Shown piece after piece: positions 39,395-48,172 of a DNA stretch of 64,000 bases (its first letter is position 1; the number at the start of each line of letters is the position of its first letter). The translations under genes and the position numbers were made by a program. Source of the DNA: Viridibacillus soli (GTDB lineage: Bacteria > Bacillota > Bacilli > Bacillales_A > Planococcaceae). The stretch is taken from assembly GCF_016612995.1 (NCBI RefSeq), contig NZ_JAEOAH010000024.1, forward strand, positions 1 to 64,000, read 5' to 3'. Below the pieces are notes generated by a model. The model was given only the letters and a program-made list of their open reading frames with translations. It was not told the origin of the DNA and searched no databases.

Positions 39395-40060
39395 TTATTC
39401 TAAATTATCAATGGCGTATTGCGCTTCTTCTGTGGTAAATTTTTCCCCGTGTTTTGAAATCAATTGGTCATAAATAGCCGAATCTGACATGCTCATAGTT
39501 TCTGCGTATGTTTGTGCTTTTTTCAATGCATTATCTTTCCAATCAAATACAATGTTATCTATAGCATATTGAGCTGCTTCTACAGGGAAATTCTCTCCAT
39601 ATTCCGATGTTAATTGGTCGTAAATACCTTCCTTTGACATATGCATAGTTTTAGCGTAGGATTCTGCTTTTTTTAACGCCGACTTATATTCTCTAGGGAC
39701 ACTTTCCTCTTTAGCTTTCGCCTTCGCTTTCTCTTTTGCTTTCTGTTCTGCTAATGCTTTTTCCTCAGCCGCTTTAGCTTCACGTGCAGCCTTTTCTTCG
39801 GGGGTTTCTTCTACCTTCTCTTCAACTTTGGCTACAGTTTCCACTTTTTCTTTATCCTTGTTTGATGTTTCTGTAGGTTCAGCAGTAGCTCCAACACCTA
39901 TAGCCGTAACAATTATAGCAGCAAAAGAAATACCGCTAAATTTCAGCATTTTTTTACCTTTCAATCCATCCTTCTTTACGAACGAAATAACAGACATAAT
40001 AACAAAAACAGGTAAAGCCAACATGCTAACTAACAATAAAATCATAAATAAATTATCCAT
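39395..40060 (-). CDS. Ltp-family superinfection-exclusion-like membrane protein
   Basis: 221 residues if the ATG at 40060 is used (AAAGGAG 9 bases upstream). Two hydrophobic segments (about 6-28 and 42-60 of the longer form), a highly charged EKA-rich linker (about 70-122) and two copies of a 45-residue repeat: ALKKAESYAKTMHMSKEGIY...AAQYAIDN and ALKKAQTYAETMSMSDSAIY...EAQYAIDN. These repeats are the Ltp helix-turn-helix domains, named for the phage TP-J34 lipoprotein that blocks injection of other phage DNA. No lipobox is visible here, so anchoring would be by membrane helices. It sits beside an integrase relic, consistent with origin in a lysogeny module. Confidence 0.75.
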   Translation of the reverse strand: MDNLFMILLLVSMLALPVFVIMSVISFVKKDGLKGKKMLKFSGISFAAIIVTAIGVGATAEPTETSNKDKEKVETVAKVEEKVEETPEEKAAREAKAAEEKALAEQKAKEKAKAKAKEESVPREYKSALKKAESYAKTMHMSKEGIYDQLTSEYGENFPVEAAQYAIDNIVFDWKDNALKKAQTYAETMSMSDSAIYDQLISKHGEKFTTEEAQYAIDNLE

Positions 40061-40069
40061 ATGTAACAA

Positions 40070-40463
40070 CTCCTTTTGTTTCTATTTTAGGTAATTGGTA
40101 GGAGAATGTACATAGTGAAAAACAGACAACCATAATTAGTTATCTGTTAGTCCCACTCCAATATATCGTCAAAGCTTGTTTTATAATTGTGGCTCGAATT
40201 GGTGCTGAAGCTTTTTTATTGATGAACTTACTGAAAAAAGCAGAGGAGAAATTAAGATTAGTAAATGTATTGCTCATTTCGGATTTGGGGAAAGAGGGAA
40301 AATATATATAAGAATAGGTCATGAAATACTTTGCAATAATAAGCAATTTCAAGGTCTATTTTTTATTTTGTTTAATGAATGTAAAGGTTTGGTTCAATCT
40401 GTTCTAAGACAGTAGAAGGTTATGATATCATGAACTATATGCTTGGATAGTGGGGGATGCTTG
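40070..40463. other. intergenic gap, no supported gene
   Basis: AT-rich stretch between the Ltp-like gene and yunF. A 70-codon minus-strand frame at 40140-40352 exists, but it has no ribosome site and no recognisable domain, so I do not call it. Confidence 0.5.
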
Positions 40464-41318
40464 ATGATACATATTGGTTTAACTGGATGGGGAGATCATC
40501 CGGCTCTTTATAGTCCATTGTCTACAGCGCGGGATAAGTTATTTGATTATAGTGGGCATTTTCCGGTTGTTGAAGTGGATACTTCATTTTACTCTATTCC
40601 ATCTGAAACCAATGTTCAGAAGTGGATTGATGAAGTGCCTGAGCATTTTCAATTTGTTGTAAAAGCATATCAAGGAATGACGGGTCATTTGAGGCAGGAT
40701 AACCCTTTTGAGACACGTGAGGAAATGTTTGAGACATTTAAAAAGGCAATGGCATCTTTTCAACAGGCGGGTAAACTGGCGATGATTTTAGTGCAATTCC
40801 CTCCATGGTTTGATTGCCAAACGAAAAATGTTACGTATATTCGCTATGTGAAGCAACAATTAAAGGATTTTCCTGTAGCAATTGAGTTTCGAAATCGTAC
40901 TTGGTATAGCGAGAAGTTTATGGATAGTACGTTAAATTTCTTACGGCAAGAGAATTTGATCCATACTGTTTGTGACGAGCCGCAAGCTGGTGAAGGTTCG
41001 GTGCCACTCGTGCCGAGAGCGACAAGCGATTGTGTACTTGTTCGTATTCATGGTCGCAATGTCCATGGCTGGCGTAATCCCGGCAATAATGAAGAGTGGC
41101 GCAAAACTCGTTTTTTGTATAATTATAATGAAGAAGAATTAAAGGGATTACATCAACATATTGTAGCGTTACAACAGCAGGCGAAGGATGTTTTTGTGCT
41201 GTTTAATAATAACTCTGCGCATGATGCAGCGAAAAATGCAAAACAGTTGCAGAAAATGCTCGGTGTACAATATGAGGGATTATCCCCAAAACAATTAGAT
41301 TTCTTTGAAGGGGAATAG
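40464..41318 (+). CDS. yunF: DUF72 family protein
   Basis: 284 residues from the ATG at 40464 (GGGGGA upstream; the frame extends to a TTG at 40443). DUF72 (YecE) TIM-barrel: IHIGLTGWGDHP start, VVEVDTSFYSIPS, IEFRNRTWY, VLVRIHGRN and VFVLFNNNSAHDAAKNA. Biochemical role unknown. Followed without gap by yunE; the yunF-yunE-yunD order is the B. subtilis one read in a single operon. Confidence 0.88.
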   Translation: MIHIGLTGWGDHPALYSPLSTARDKLFDYSGHFPVVEVDTSFYSIPSETNVQKWIDEVPEHFQFVVKAYQGMTGHLRQDNPFETREEMFETFKKAMASFQQAGKLAMILVQFPPWFDCQTKNVTYIRYVKQQLKDFPVAIEFRNRTWYSEKFMDSTLNFLRQENLIHTVCDEPQAGEGSVPLVPRATSDCVLVRIHGRNVHGWRNPGNNEEWRKTRFLYNYNEEELKGLHQHIVALQQQAKDVFVLFNNNSAHDAAKNAKQLQKMLGVQYEGLSPKQLDFFEGE

Positions 41319-41320
41319 TG

Positions 41321-42142
41321 ATGGAGTATATTTTAATCGCTATAATTGGCTTGTTTTCAGGTGCAGTTGGTGCCTTAGTAGGTCTAGGTGGTGGCGTAAT
41401 ATTAGTACCTGCTACTTTATTTGTTGGATTGTCACTCGGATTTATACCAGATTTGACACCACAGAAGGTAGTTGGGTTGTCGGTAGTCATGATGATTTTC
41501 ACAGGGCTAGCATCTACATTGTCTTATATGAAAACGAAAACAGTCGACTATAAAAGTGGAGCGATTTTCTTTGCTGGGAGTATACCTGGGACCATTTTAG
41601 GCGCATGGGTGAATAGAGGTTTAGATCTACCATCATTTAATTTATATTTTGGTATTTTGCTAATTATTTTAGCGACAATTTTGATCGTGCGGGATAAATT
41701 GAAGCCTGTAAAATGGTTTGTAGAACATGGGACGAAGCGAACTTTCACGGATCAAGATGGAAAATCATTTGTATATGGCTATCCGATTTGGTTTGCTCTT
41801 ATATTAACATTTGGTATTGGTTTTTCATCAGGCTTATTCGGTATTGGTGGAGGATCAATGATTGTACCTGCTATGATTTTGTTGTTTTTATTCCCTCCAC
41901 ATGTAGCTGTTGCAACATCGATGTTCATGGTGTTTTTATCATCCATCGTCAATTCAGCAAGTCATATTTATTTAGGAAATGTACCTTGGATATATACGAT
42001 TCCGGTAATTCCAGGGGCTTATATTGGGGCGAAAATTGGAGCAGCCCTAAATAAGCGTATTAACTCAGATACACTAGTACTTGTTTTACGAATTATATTA
42101 TTACTACTAGGAATTCGTTCGATTATTGATGGACTATTCTGA
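41321..42142 (+). CDS. yunE: TauE/SafE-family sulfite/anion exporter
   Basis: 273 residues, about eight transmembrane helices in two halves. Glycine-rich GALVGLGGGVILVPA (about 18-32) and GLFGIGGGSMIVPAMI (about 174-189) are the duplicated TauE/SafE motifs. GAAGGGG precedes ATG 41321; a GTG one codon earlier overlaps the yunF stop. Putative exporter of sulfite or sulfonates. Confidence 0.88.
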   Translation: MEYILIAIIGLFSGAVGALVGLGGGVILVPATLFVGLSLGFIPDLTPQKVVGLSVVMMIFTGLASTLSYMKTKTVDYKSGAIFFAGSIPGTILGAWVNRGLDLPSFNLYFGILLIILATILIVRDKLKPVKWFVEHGTKRTFTDQDGKSFVYGYPIWFALILTFGIGFSSGLFGIGGGSMIVPAMILLFLFPPHVAVATSMFMVFLSSIVNSASHIYLGNVPWIYTIPVIPGAYIGAKIGAALNKRINSDTLVLVLRIILLLLGIRSIIDGLF

Positions 42143-42160
42143 ATGTAAAGAGGTGATATT

Positions 42161-43540
42161 GTGTTTGAAACAATCCATTTTTATCATACAAATGATGTCC
42201 ATAGCCATTTTGAGCATTGGCCTCGTATACACAAATTTCTTGTGACCAGAAAAGAATGGCATATAGAAGCGGGTGATAGTTGCTTTGTTTTTGATATAGG
42301 GGATTATATGGATCGCTCGAATGTTTATTCTGAAGCCACGCTTGGCAAAGGGAATGTGAAACTATTAAATGATGCCAAGTACGATGCCGTAACAATCGGT
42401 AATAACGAAGGCATCACTTTATCAAACGAGGATTTGAATACATTATACAATGAGGCGAACTTTGACGTCATATTAGCAAATTTGCGTAATAATGATGGTA
42501 GTATGCCTACGTGGGCTGAACTCTATCATATATATACAACAAAAGCTGGAACAAAGGTAGGGGTTATTGCAGCCACTGCTCCTTTTACGCTATTTTATAA
42601 ACAGCTTGATTGGGAAGTAATGGAGCCGATAAAAACTTTGCAAAAACAGGTAGTTGAGTTGCGTGACAAAGTAGATGTACTTGTTTGTATGTCTCATCTC
42701 GGTTTGTCAGAGGACACGTTATTAGCAGAGCTCTGTCCTGAAATTGACGTGATATTTGGTTCACATACGCATCATATTTTGCATGAAGGTAAAATAGTTA
42801 ATGATGTACTGTTAACTGGTGGTGGGAAATTTGGTTTCTTTGTTGGTCATACCGAAATACAATTTGATACGGATGCATTAAAAGTTGTGACGAAAAAAAC
42901 GATGCTTCACAGATCTATAGAACTTGCACCTGTAGAAGGAGAAGTTGAGCTAGTAGCCTCACTTGAACGACAAGGACATGAACTATTGGATATACCTGTA
43001 TTCTATTCGGACAGATATTACAATAAAGAGTGGTATCATCATTCTAATATATCAAGACTTTTTGCAAAAGCATTGCTACAGTTTGCAAAAGCAGATTGCG
43101 CTCTGTTTAATGCGGGTATCTTTTTAACTGGACTTCCGAAAGGGCGAGTGACAGCAAATGATATTCATAGTATGCTTCCCCATCCAATCAATGCGTGTGT
43201 AATAGAGCTAACAGGTGAACAGTTGAGAGAAGTTTATTTCGATGCACAAAATGGAGACTGGCCAAGACGTGAACTTAAAGGGTTAGGTTTTAGAGGCGTT
43301 GTGTTTGGGAAGATGCTAAACTACCGATTTGAGATGGATGATAGGGGGCAGTTAGTAATAGAAGGTAAGGTTGCAGACTTAAAGAAGAGTTACAAACTCG
43401 TGACTTTAGATATGTACACTTTTGGTTATTTCTTTCCCAATTTCAAAAATACACCAAAAACATACTTGTTACCTCAATTTTTACGTGATATTCTAATTCA
43501 GTATGGACTTGAATTTTTCAAAGGGGAAAATTCAAAGTAA
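42161..43540 (+). CDS. yunD: metallophosphatase / 5'-nucleotidase family protein
   Basis: 459 residues, GTG start with GAGGTGATATT upstream. Metallophosphoesterase domain: YHTNDVHSHF (metal ligands), VFDIGDYMDRSN, IGNNEG, MSHLGL, FGSHTHH; then the 5'-nucleotidase C-terminal domain with FNAGIFLTGLPKG. No signal peptide, so the enzyme is probably cytoplasmic, unlike UshA. Third gene of yunFED. Confidence 0.88.
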   Translation: MFETIHFYHTNDVHSHFEHWPRIHKFLVTRKEWHIEAGDSCFVFDIGDYMDRSNVYSEATLGKGNVKLLNDAKYDAVTIGNNEGITLSNEDLNTLYNEANFDVILANLRNNDGSMPTWAELYHIYTTKAGTKVGVIAATAPFTLFYKQLDWEVMEPIKTLQKQVVELRDKVDVLVCMSHLGLSEDTLLAELCPEIDVIFGSHTHHILHEGKIVNDVLLTGGGKFGFFVGHTEIQFDTDALKVVTKKTMLHRSIELAPVEGEVELVASLERQGHELLDIPVFYSDRYYNKEWYHHSNISRLFAKALLQFAKADCALFNAGIFLTGLPKGRVTANDIHSMLPHPINACVIELTGEQLREVYFDAQNGDWPRRELKGLGFRGVVFGKMLNYRFEMDDRGQLVIEGKVADLKKSYKLVTLDMYTFGYFFPNFKNTPKTYLLPQFLRDILIQYGLEFFKGENSK

Positions 43541-43607
43541 CCTAATTATAAATCTGTATTAATTTAGAATATAGCGAATAGATTATGCTTATGAATGGGG
43601 AAATAGT

Positions 43608-44711
43608 ATGAGGCTGATTTCAACTAAAGTATTGCAACCAGGAATGGTGATTGGCAGGACAATTTGGAATGAGGCTGGAAGACCTTTATTGCATGAAGGG
43701 GTTGTAGCGTCAAGTCAAATAATCAACCGACTTTCACAATTAAATGTTCAATATGTATATATTAACGATAAGATTTCACAAGGTATTGAAATAGTTGAAG
43801 CTGTACCGTTGCATGCAAGAAGACAAGCTGTAGAGAAAATTACAGGTTCCTTCACCATGCTAAAGGATCGGAAAAACGTAGATTCAACTTATTGTTTAGA
43901 CCAACAGTCCAAACATTTCGTTTCCATTATTGATCAATTACTTGAAAGTATTGTAAATAGCGAAGAAATTATTACAGTATTGAGTGATGCATTCATTTAT
44001 GATGAATATATTTATCAGCATTCATTGCAAGTAGCGATTTACTCCATTGCTATTGCGAGAGAACTAAAGTATACATCTGATGAAGTACGTCAAATTGGAA
44101 TTGGTGCAATGTTGCATGACGTTGGTAAGATGCTTATTCCACAAGAGATTCTAAGTAAACCTAGCCGCTTAACAAATGAAGAATATAATACGATGAAATT
44201 TCATGCAAAATACGGCTTTGATTTATTAAGAAATCTTCATACTATTTCTTTACTTTCAGCACATTGTGCATTCCAACACCACGAAAGGCTTGATGGTAGT
44301 GGCTATCCACGTGGATTGATCGATTTTGAAATTCATCCATATGCTAAAATCATTGCTGTTGCCGATGTGTTTGATGCAGTGACATCAAATCGTGTGTATC
44401 GTAAGAAAATGCTACCTTCTCAAGGAATGGAAATTATTAACCAGGGGATAGGCACGTTATACGATGAAAAAGTTGTGAAAGCATTCCAAAAATGTATAGC
44501 GGTCTATCCAAATGGGACGGTTGTTCTATTATCTGATGGTCGACGTGCAATCGTTTCAAAACAAAATCGTATGGCTCCTGAAAGACCTTGGATTCGAATT
44601 TTCGAGGAGAACGGTGAGCTATTGTCAGCGACGTATGAAAGCTGTTTGGAAGACGAACCAGCAGTTAAAATACAGCAGGTTGAAGTGGAATATCTTATAC
44701 ATAGTGAATAA
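43608..44711 (+). CDS. HD-GYP domain phosphodiesterase
   Basis: 367 residues. The N-terminal 90 residues are unassigned; a central HD-GYP domain has MLHDVGK (His170-Asp171), FHAKYGFDLLRN and HHERLDGSGYP (224-234), all metal ligands present. HD-GYP proteins hydrolyse cyclic di-GMP. No sensory or membrane domain is seen. It lies between yunD and yunB on the same strand; I do not recall it at this position in B. subtilis, so it looks lineage-specific. Confidence 0.88.
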   Translation: MRLISTKVLQPGMVIGRTIWNEAGRPLLHEGVVASSQIINRLSQLNVQYVYINDKISQGIEIVEAVPLHARRQAVEKITGSFTMLKDRKNVDSTYCLDQQSKHFVSIIDQLLESIVNSEEIITVLSDAFIYDEYIYQHSLQVAIYSIAIARELKYTSDEVRQIGIGAMLHDVGKMLIPQEILSKPSRLTNEEYNTMKFHAKYGFDLLRNLHTISLLSAHCAFQHHERLDGSGYPRGLIDFEIHPYAKIIAVADVFDAVTSNRVYRKKMLPSQGMEIINQGIGTLYDEKVVKAFQKCIAVYPNGTVVLLSDGRRAIVSKQNRMAPERPWIRIFEENGELLSATYESCLEDEPAVKIQQVEVEYLIHSE

Positions 44712-44753
44712 AGAATACCCCTTAATCATAGCATATGGTTAGGGGGAATTTTT

Positions 44754-45524
44754 TTGCGTTTACCGAAACGAAGACGTAGATTATTAGTGCAAAAAGGGCG
44801 AAAACGCTCTCGAGCATTACCGATTTTTATCGTTAGCGTGGTATGCATGATTGCGCTCCTATTTTATACGGTGAATGTAAAATTGATGCCAACATACTTG
44901 CGATATGCAGAAGTACAAACAAATAAAATTGCATCTCATGTTATTAGTCAAGCAATTAATTCAAGAACCGCCAATGTGCTAGACGTCAATGATATAATGG
45001 AAGACGTACCGTCTAATAACTCAGGGGGCGTAACAACAAAATTTAATACGGAAATTATCAACCGTGTTATGGCAGAAACGCATAAACTTGTACAAACACA
45101 TCTTGAAGAATCAGAAGAAGGTAATTTAAGTCATCTGCCTCAATTAGAAAATATTGAATATGATGCCGATGCAATGCAACAAGATGGAGGGGTTGTCTTT
45201 TTTGTTCCAATTGGGCAGGCAACAAATATTCCATTGCTAGGTAATTTAGGACCGAAAATTCCAATTCGTTTTCATGTCATCGGTAGTGTACATACAGATG
45301 TTGAATCATATATTCAAGAATTTGGTATTAATAATGCGTATGTTGAAGTGCGTATCCATATAACAGTAAATGTCCAAATCATTGTGCCACTCGCTACTAA
45401 ATCAACAACTGTAGAGCAGCGTATCCCAGTTGCTATTGGTTTGATTAACGGAAAAGTACCTAATATTTATACGAAGGATGGTGGGACACAACCATCAATC
45501 GAGGTGCCGGTTAAGTTGGATTAA
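44754..45524 (+). CDS. yunB: sporulation protein YunB
   Basis: 256 residues, TTG start behind GGGGGAA. A basic N-terminus and one membrane helix (about 24-43), then an extracytoplasmic domain with VVFFVPIGQATNIPLLGNLGPKIPIRFHVIGSV, the conserved core of the YunB family. In B. subtilis the gene is sigma-E controlled and required for proper spore formation; sigma-E dependence here is not visible, as the gap to the HD-GYP gene is only 42 bases. Confidence 0.92.
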   Translation: MRLPKRRRRLLVQKGRKRSRALPIFIVSVVCMIALLFYTVNVKLMPTYLRYAEVQTNKIASHVISQAINSRTANVLDVNDIMEDVPSNNSGGVTTKFNTEIINRVMAETHKLVQTHLEESEEGNLSHLPQLENIEYDADAMQQDGGVVFFVPIGQATNIPLLGNLGPKIPIRFHVIGSVHTDVESYIQEFGINNAYVEVRIHITVNVQIIVPLATKSTTVEQRIPVAIGLINGKVPNIYTKDGGTQPSIEVPVKLD

Positions 45525-45532
45525 AGGGATAC

Positions 45533-45552
45533 TATATCCCTTTTTAATTTTT
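45533..45552 (+). terminator. terminator of yunB
   Basis: AAAGGGATA / TATCCCTTT hairpin followed by a T-rich run. Confidence 0.7.
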
Positions 45553-45700
45553 TTTAGTTAATAGTGGATTATAAAGATAGGTATTGCGAAATATTTTGAC
45601 AACATCAGTATTCGAAGGTTGTTTGAAGCTACTTATTATGTTACATTGACAAAAGAAAAACAATATATAAATAAGCTTAATGATGGGAGCTGTATCTTCG

Positions 45701-46636
45701 ATGACATCATGTAAACCTACAAAAGGGGAACATTTAAGAAAACCGGAGTGGCTAAAAATAAAACTGAATACAAATGATGACTACAAAGGCCTCAAAAAAT
45801 TAATGCGTGAAAAGAATTTACATACAGTTTGTGAGGAAGCTAGATGTCCGAATATTCATGAGTGCTGGGGAGAAAGACGTACCGCTACATTTATGATTTT
45901 AGGAGCAGTTTGTACACGTGCATGTCGTTTCTGTGCGGTTAAAACAGGTCTTCCAACGGAATTGGATACAGCAGAGCCAGAACGCGTAGCAGATTCAGTT
46001 GAAATCATGAACTTGAAGCATGTCGTTGTAACGGCAGTAGCCCGAGATGACTTAAAAGACGGAGGAGCAGAAGTTTTTGCGGAAACTGTCCGCGCTATCC
46101 GTCGTAAAAGTCCATTCACATCAATCGAAGTTTTACCTTCAGATATGGGTGGATTGGAAGAAAACTTACGTATTTTAATGGATACAAAACCCGATATTTT
46201 AAACCATAATATCGAAACAGTACGCCGTCTAACACCAAGAGTTCGCGCTCGAGCAAAATACGATCGCTCTTTGGAATTTTTGCGTCGTGCAAAAGAAATG
46301 CAACCTGATATTCCTACTAAATCGTCATTGATGCTTGGCCTTGGTGAGACAGAAGAAGAAATAATCGAAGTAATGGACGATTTACGCGCAAACAATGTAG
46401 ATATTATGACAATTGGTCAATATTTACAGCCGTCGAAAAAACATTTACCGGTGAAGAAATATTATTCACCATTAGAATTTGGTAAACTGCGCAAAATTGC
46501 GATGAGCAAAGGCTTCTCACATTGTGAAGCAGGTCCACTTGTGCGTAGTAGTTATCATGCCGATGAACAAGTAAATGCTGCAGCGAAACAAAAACAGCTG
46601 CTAGGCGAGGAACAAGGCGCTGTCACGAATAACTAA
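45701..46636 (+). CDS. lipA: lipoyl synthase
   Basis: 311 residues from the ATG at 45701, with GGGAG 12 bases upstream; an in-frame ATG at 45680 has no ribosome site. Auxiliary cluster motif C44-EEAR-C49-PNIHE-C55 and radical SAM motif C71-TRA-C75-RF-C78, with the C-terminal RSSYHAD serine ligand. Inserts two sulfurs into protein-bound octanoyl chains (on GcvH in Bacillus). Followed 14 bases later by yutD. Confidence 0.96.
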   Translation: MTSCKPTKGEHLRKPEWLKIKLNTNDDYKGLKKLMREKNLHTVCEEARCPNIHECWGERRTATFMILGAVCTRACRFCAVKTGLPTELDTAEPERVADSVEIMNLKHVVVTAVARDDLKDGGAEVFAETVRAIRRKSPFTSIEVLPSDMGGLEENLRILMDTKPDILNHNIETVRRLTPRVRARAKYDRSLEFLRRAKEMQPDIPTKSSLMLGLGETEEEIIEVMDDLRANNVDIMTIGQYLQPSKKHLPVKKYYSPLEFGKLRKIAMSKGFSHCEAGPLVRSSYHADEQVNAAAKQKQLLGEEQGAVTNN

Positions 46637-46650
46637 CGGATGGTGGTAAC

Positions 46651-47049
46651 ATGATCATTGCTGAACGCATGGCCTATGATGTATTGACAGATTATCGCGA
46701 AGGCTTCCAAGAAGAAGAATTTCTTGGACGCTTCAGCGATATTTTAACCAAATATGACTATATAGTAGGCGACTGGGGATACGGTCAACTACGTTTAAAG
46801 GGCTTTTTTGATGACAAAAATCAAAAGGCTTCTTTCGATACTAAAATTAGTACGTTACAAGATTATCTATACGAGTTTTGTAATTTTGGATGTGCATATT
46901 TCGTATTGAAAAAGACCGGTAAGGCACCGATCCCTGTAAAAGAGGAAGTGTCAGAATTGGTCGTACTAGAGGCTGAAATTGATACAGAAATCATCGTCAC
47001 CGAAACATTTGAAGAACCACAAAAAAACATCGATTCCGAGCTTCAATAG
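46651..47049 (+). CDS. yutD: YutD family protein
   Basis: 132 residues. The block KYDYIVGDWGYGQLRLKGFF and the following FDTKISTLQDYLYEFCNFGCAYFVLKK are the hallmark of the YutD family (unknown function, always near lipA in Bacillales). The acidic tail after residue 95 is variable. Likely co-transcribed with lipA. Confidence 0.92.
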   Translation: MIIAERMAYDVLTDYREGFQEEEFLGRFSDILTKYDYIVGDWGYGQLRLKGFFDDKNQKASFDTKISTLQDYLYEFCNFGCAYFVLKKTGKAPIPVKEEVSELVVLEAEIDTEIIVTETFEEPQKNIDSELQ

Positions 47050-47068
47050 TCGGGATTGATGTTTTTTT
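47024..47068 (+). terminator. terminator of lipA-yutD
   Basis: AAAACATCGATTCCGA / TCGGGATTGATGTTTT stem followed by more T residues, overlapping the yutD end. Confidence 0.75.
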
Positions 47069-47285
47069 GTCAGGTTCGTAGCTAGGGTTTAGTTAATCAG
47101 GGTGTGGAATAAAAGCTCCATTTTAGTGATCTATGTTCGTTCAAGTGGAATTTACAATATTGTGTAGGACAATTTTTGCGAATTAGACAGGTGACTATGC
47201 TTAAAAATCGCTAGACGACGTTCTTATATTTCAATAAAAAGCCTTCTCTGAAATTAGAGTAGGCTAAGTCGTAGAAGTAGAAGAT

Positions 47286-47430
47286 TGAGTCATAATAGAT
47301 GAGCACTCAGTCATTAAAGATAGGATTTGAGTCATTACAGTTGGTCTGAGTCATAGAAGCTGAGCTCTGAGTCATCAAAGCTAGTGCTTGAGTTATAAAA
47401 GTTATGCTCTCAGTTATCGAAGTTGGATAT
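47286..47430 (+). repeat. seven-unit degenerate 21-bp tandem repeat
   Basis: Seven consecutive units beginning TGAGTCAT, TCAGTCAT or TCAGTTAT (starts 47286, 47307, 47328, 47347, 47368, 47389, 47410), all 21 bp except the third (19 bp). Approximate consensus TGAGTCATNAAAGNTNNGCTC. There are no spacers, so it is not CRISPR. Unit boundaries are visible by eye; function unknown. Confidence 0.8.
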
Positions 47431-47589
47431 CCAGCTTCAAGCGCTAACGGCTCGAGGTCGTTTCCGTTCTCTCGGTCAAAAGCTGAAAGTATGCTTTTGA
47501 TTCGAGAACTCCAACGCTTGTCGCCGTTGCACGAGCGCCTTCAGCATGAAGCATCTCCAGCTTCAGCGGCCAATCCCTCGAGGTCACTT
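47428..47589 (+). repeat. intergenic repeat family, copy 1 (162 bp)
   Basis: Starts TATCCAGCTTCAAGCGCTAA and ends GGTCACTT. It contains the hairpin CAAAAGC...GCTTTTG flanked by CTCG/CGAG. Nearly identical to 47927-48088, offset 499. GC content is clearly higher than in the neighbouring genes. Confidence 0.85.
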
Positions 47590-47592
47590 GGG

Positions 47593-47648
47593 CCCACACG
47601 ATGTGGGTCATGCAACCGTTGCGACAGGACGTCGCGAACTTAGGTTGC
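47593..47648 (-). ncRNA. Bacillaceae-1-like structured RNA motif, copy 1
   Basis: Three stems: CCCACA/TGTGGG around CGA (47593-47607), GCAACC/GGTTGC (47612-47617 with 47643-47648) enclosing GCGAC/GTCGC (47621-47635). Read on the minus strand the inner terminal loop is GUCCU, fitting the RUCCU loop I recall for the Bacillaceae-1 RNA motif. Copy 2 keeps all stems with different bases. Confidence 0.5.
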
Positions 47649-47695
47649 CTTCCTCTATTCTCGGACAAAAGCTGAAGAGATGCTTTTGTTTCGAG

Positions 47696-47751
47696 CCCGC
47701 ACGATGCGGGTCACGCAGTCGTTGCCACCGGATGTGGCGTTCTTAGACTGT
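47696..47751 (-). ncRNA. Bacillaceae-1-like structured RNA motif, copy 2
   Basis: Same architecture as copy 1 with compensating changes: CCCGCA/TGCGGG, CAGTC/GACTG and GCCAC/GTGGC. Minus-strand inner loop is AUCCG. The covariation between copies supports an RNA-level role or RNA origin. Confidence 0.5.
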
Positions 47752-47804
47752 GTTCCTTTTTACAGTGCTTGTCGGGATTAAACGGCCCGCTTCAGCATTA
47801 AGTG

Positions 47805-47926
47805 TATCCAGCTCCAGGCGCTAGCTGTTCGCGACGTTTCGGCCGGGCGCTCAAAGTCAAAGGGCGACTTTGGCTTCCGTCCTCCAACGTGCTTCACAGC
47901 TAAACGAGCGCCTTCAGCATTAAGCG
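47805..47926 (+). repeat. second repeat type with GC-rich hairpin
   Basis: Segment with TATCCAGCTCCAGGCGCTAG, then CTCAAAGTCAAAGGGCGACT and a CGAGCGCCTTCAGCATTAAG end. AAAGTC/GACTTT can pair. Belongs to the same composite array but differs in its middle from the 162-bp repeats. Confidence 0.6.
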
Positions 47927-48088
47927 TATCCAGCTTCAGGCGCTAACGGCTCGAGGTCGTTTCCGTTCTCTCGGACAAAAGCTGAAAGTATGCTTTTGAT
48001 TCGAGACCTCCAACGCTTGTCGCCATTGAACGAGCGCCTTCAGCATTAAGCAGATCCAGCTTCAGCGGCCAATCCCTCGAGGTCACTT
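47927..48088 (+). repeat. intergenic repeat family, copy 2 (162 bp)
   Basis: About 95 percent identical by eye to 47428-47589. Followed by GGACAAAAGC...GCTTTTGTTTCGAG and CAGTGCTTGTCGGGATTAAA, which also follow copy 1 after the RNA-motif insert (about 47765-47800). Confidence 0.85.
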
Positions 48089-48172
48089 CCGCTCTCTCGG
48101 ACAAAAGCTGGAGTGATGCTTTTGTTTCGAGAGCTACAGTGCTTGTCGGGATTAAACGGTCCGCTTCAGCAT

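Noticed and set aside
40140-40352. 70-codon minus-strand ORF
   Set aside because: No RBS, no recognisable domain, located in an AT-rich gap.
41713-42054. 113-codon frame overlapping yunE
   Set aside because: Out-of-frame shadow of a clear TauE/SafE gene with biased, low-plausibility composition.
47286-47430. CRISPR-like array
   Set aside because: Units are contiguous 21-mers without unique spacers, and no cas genes are near.
47404-47746. Three overlapping ORFs of 66-79 codons in the repeat array
   Set aside because: They follow the GC-rich repeats, have no ribosome sites and no domain; frames come from the repeats.
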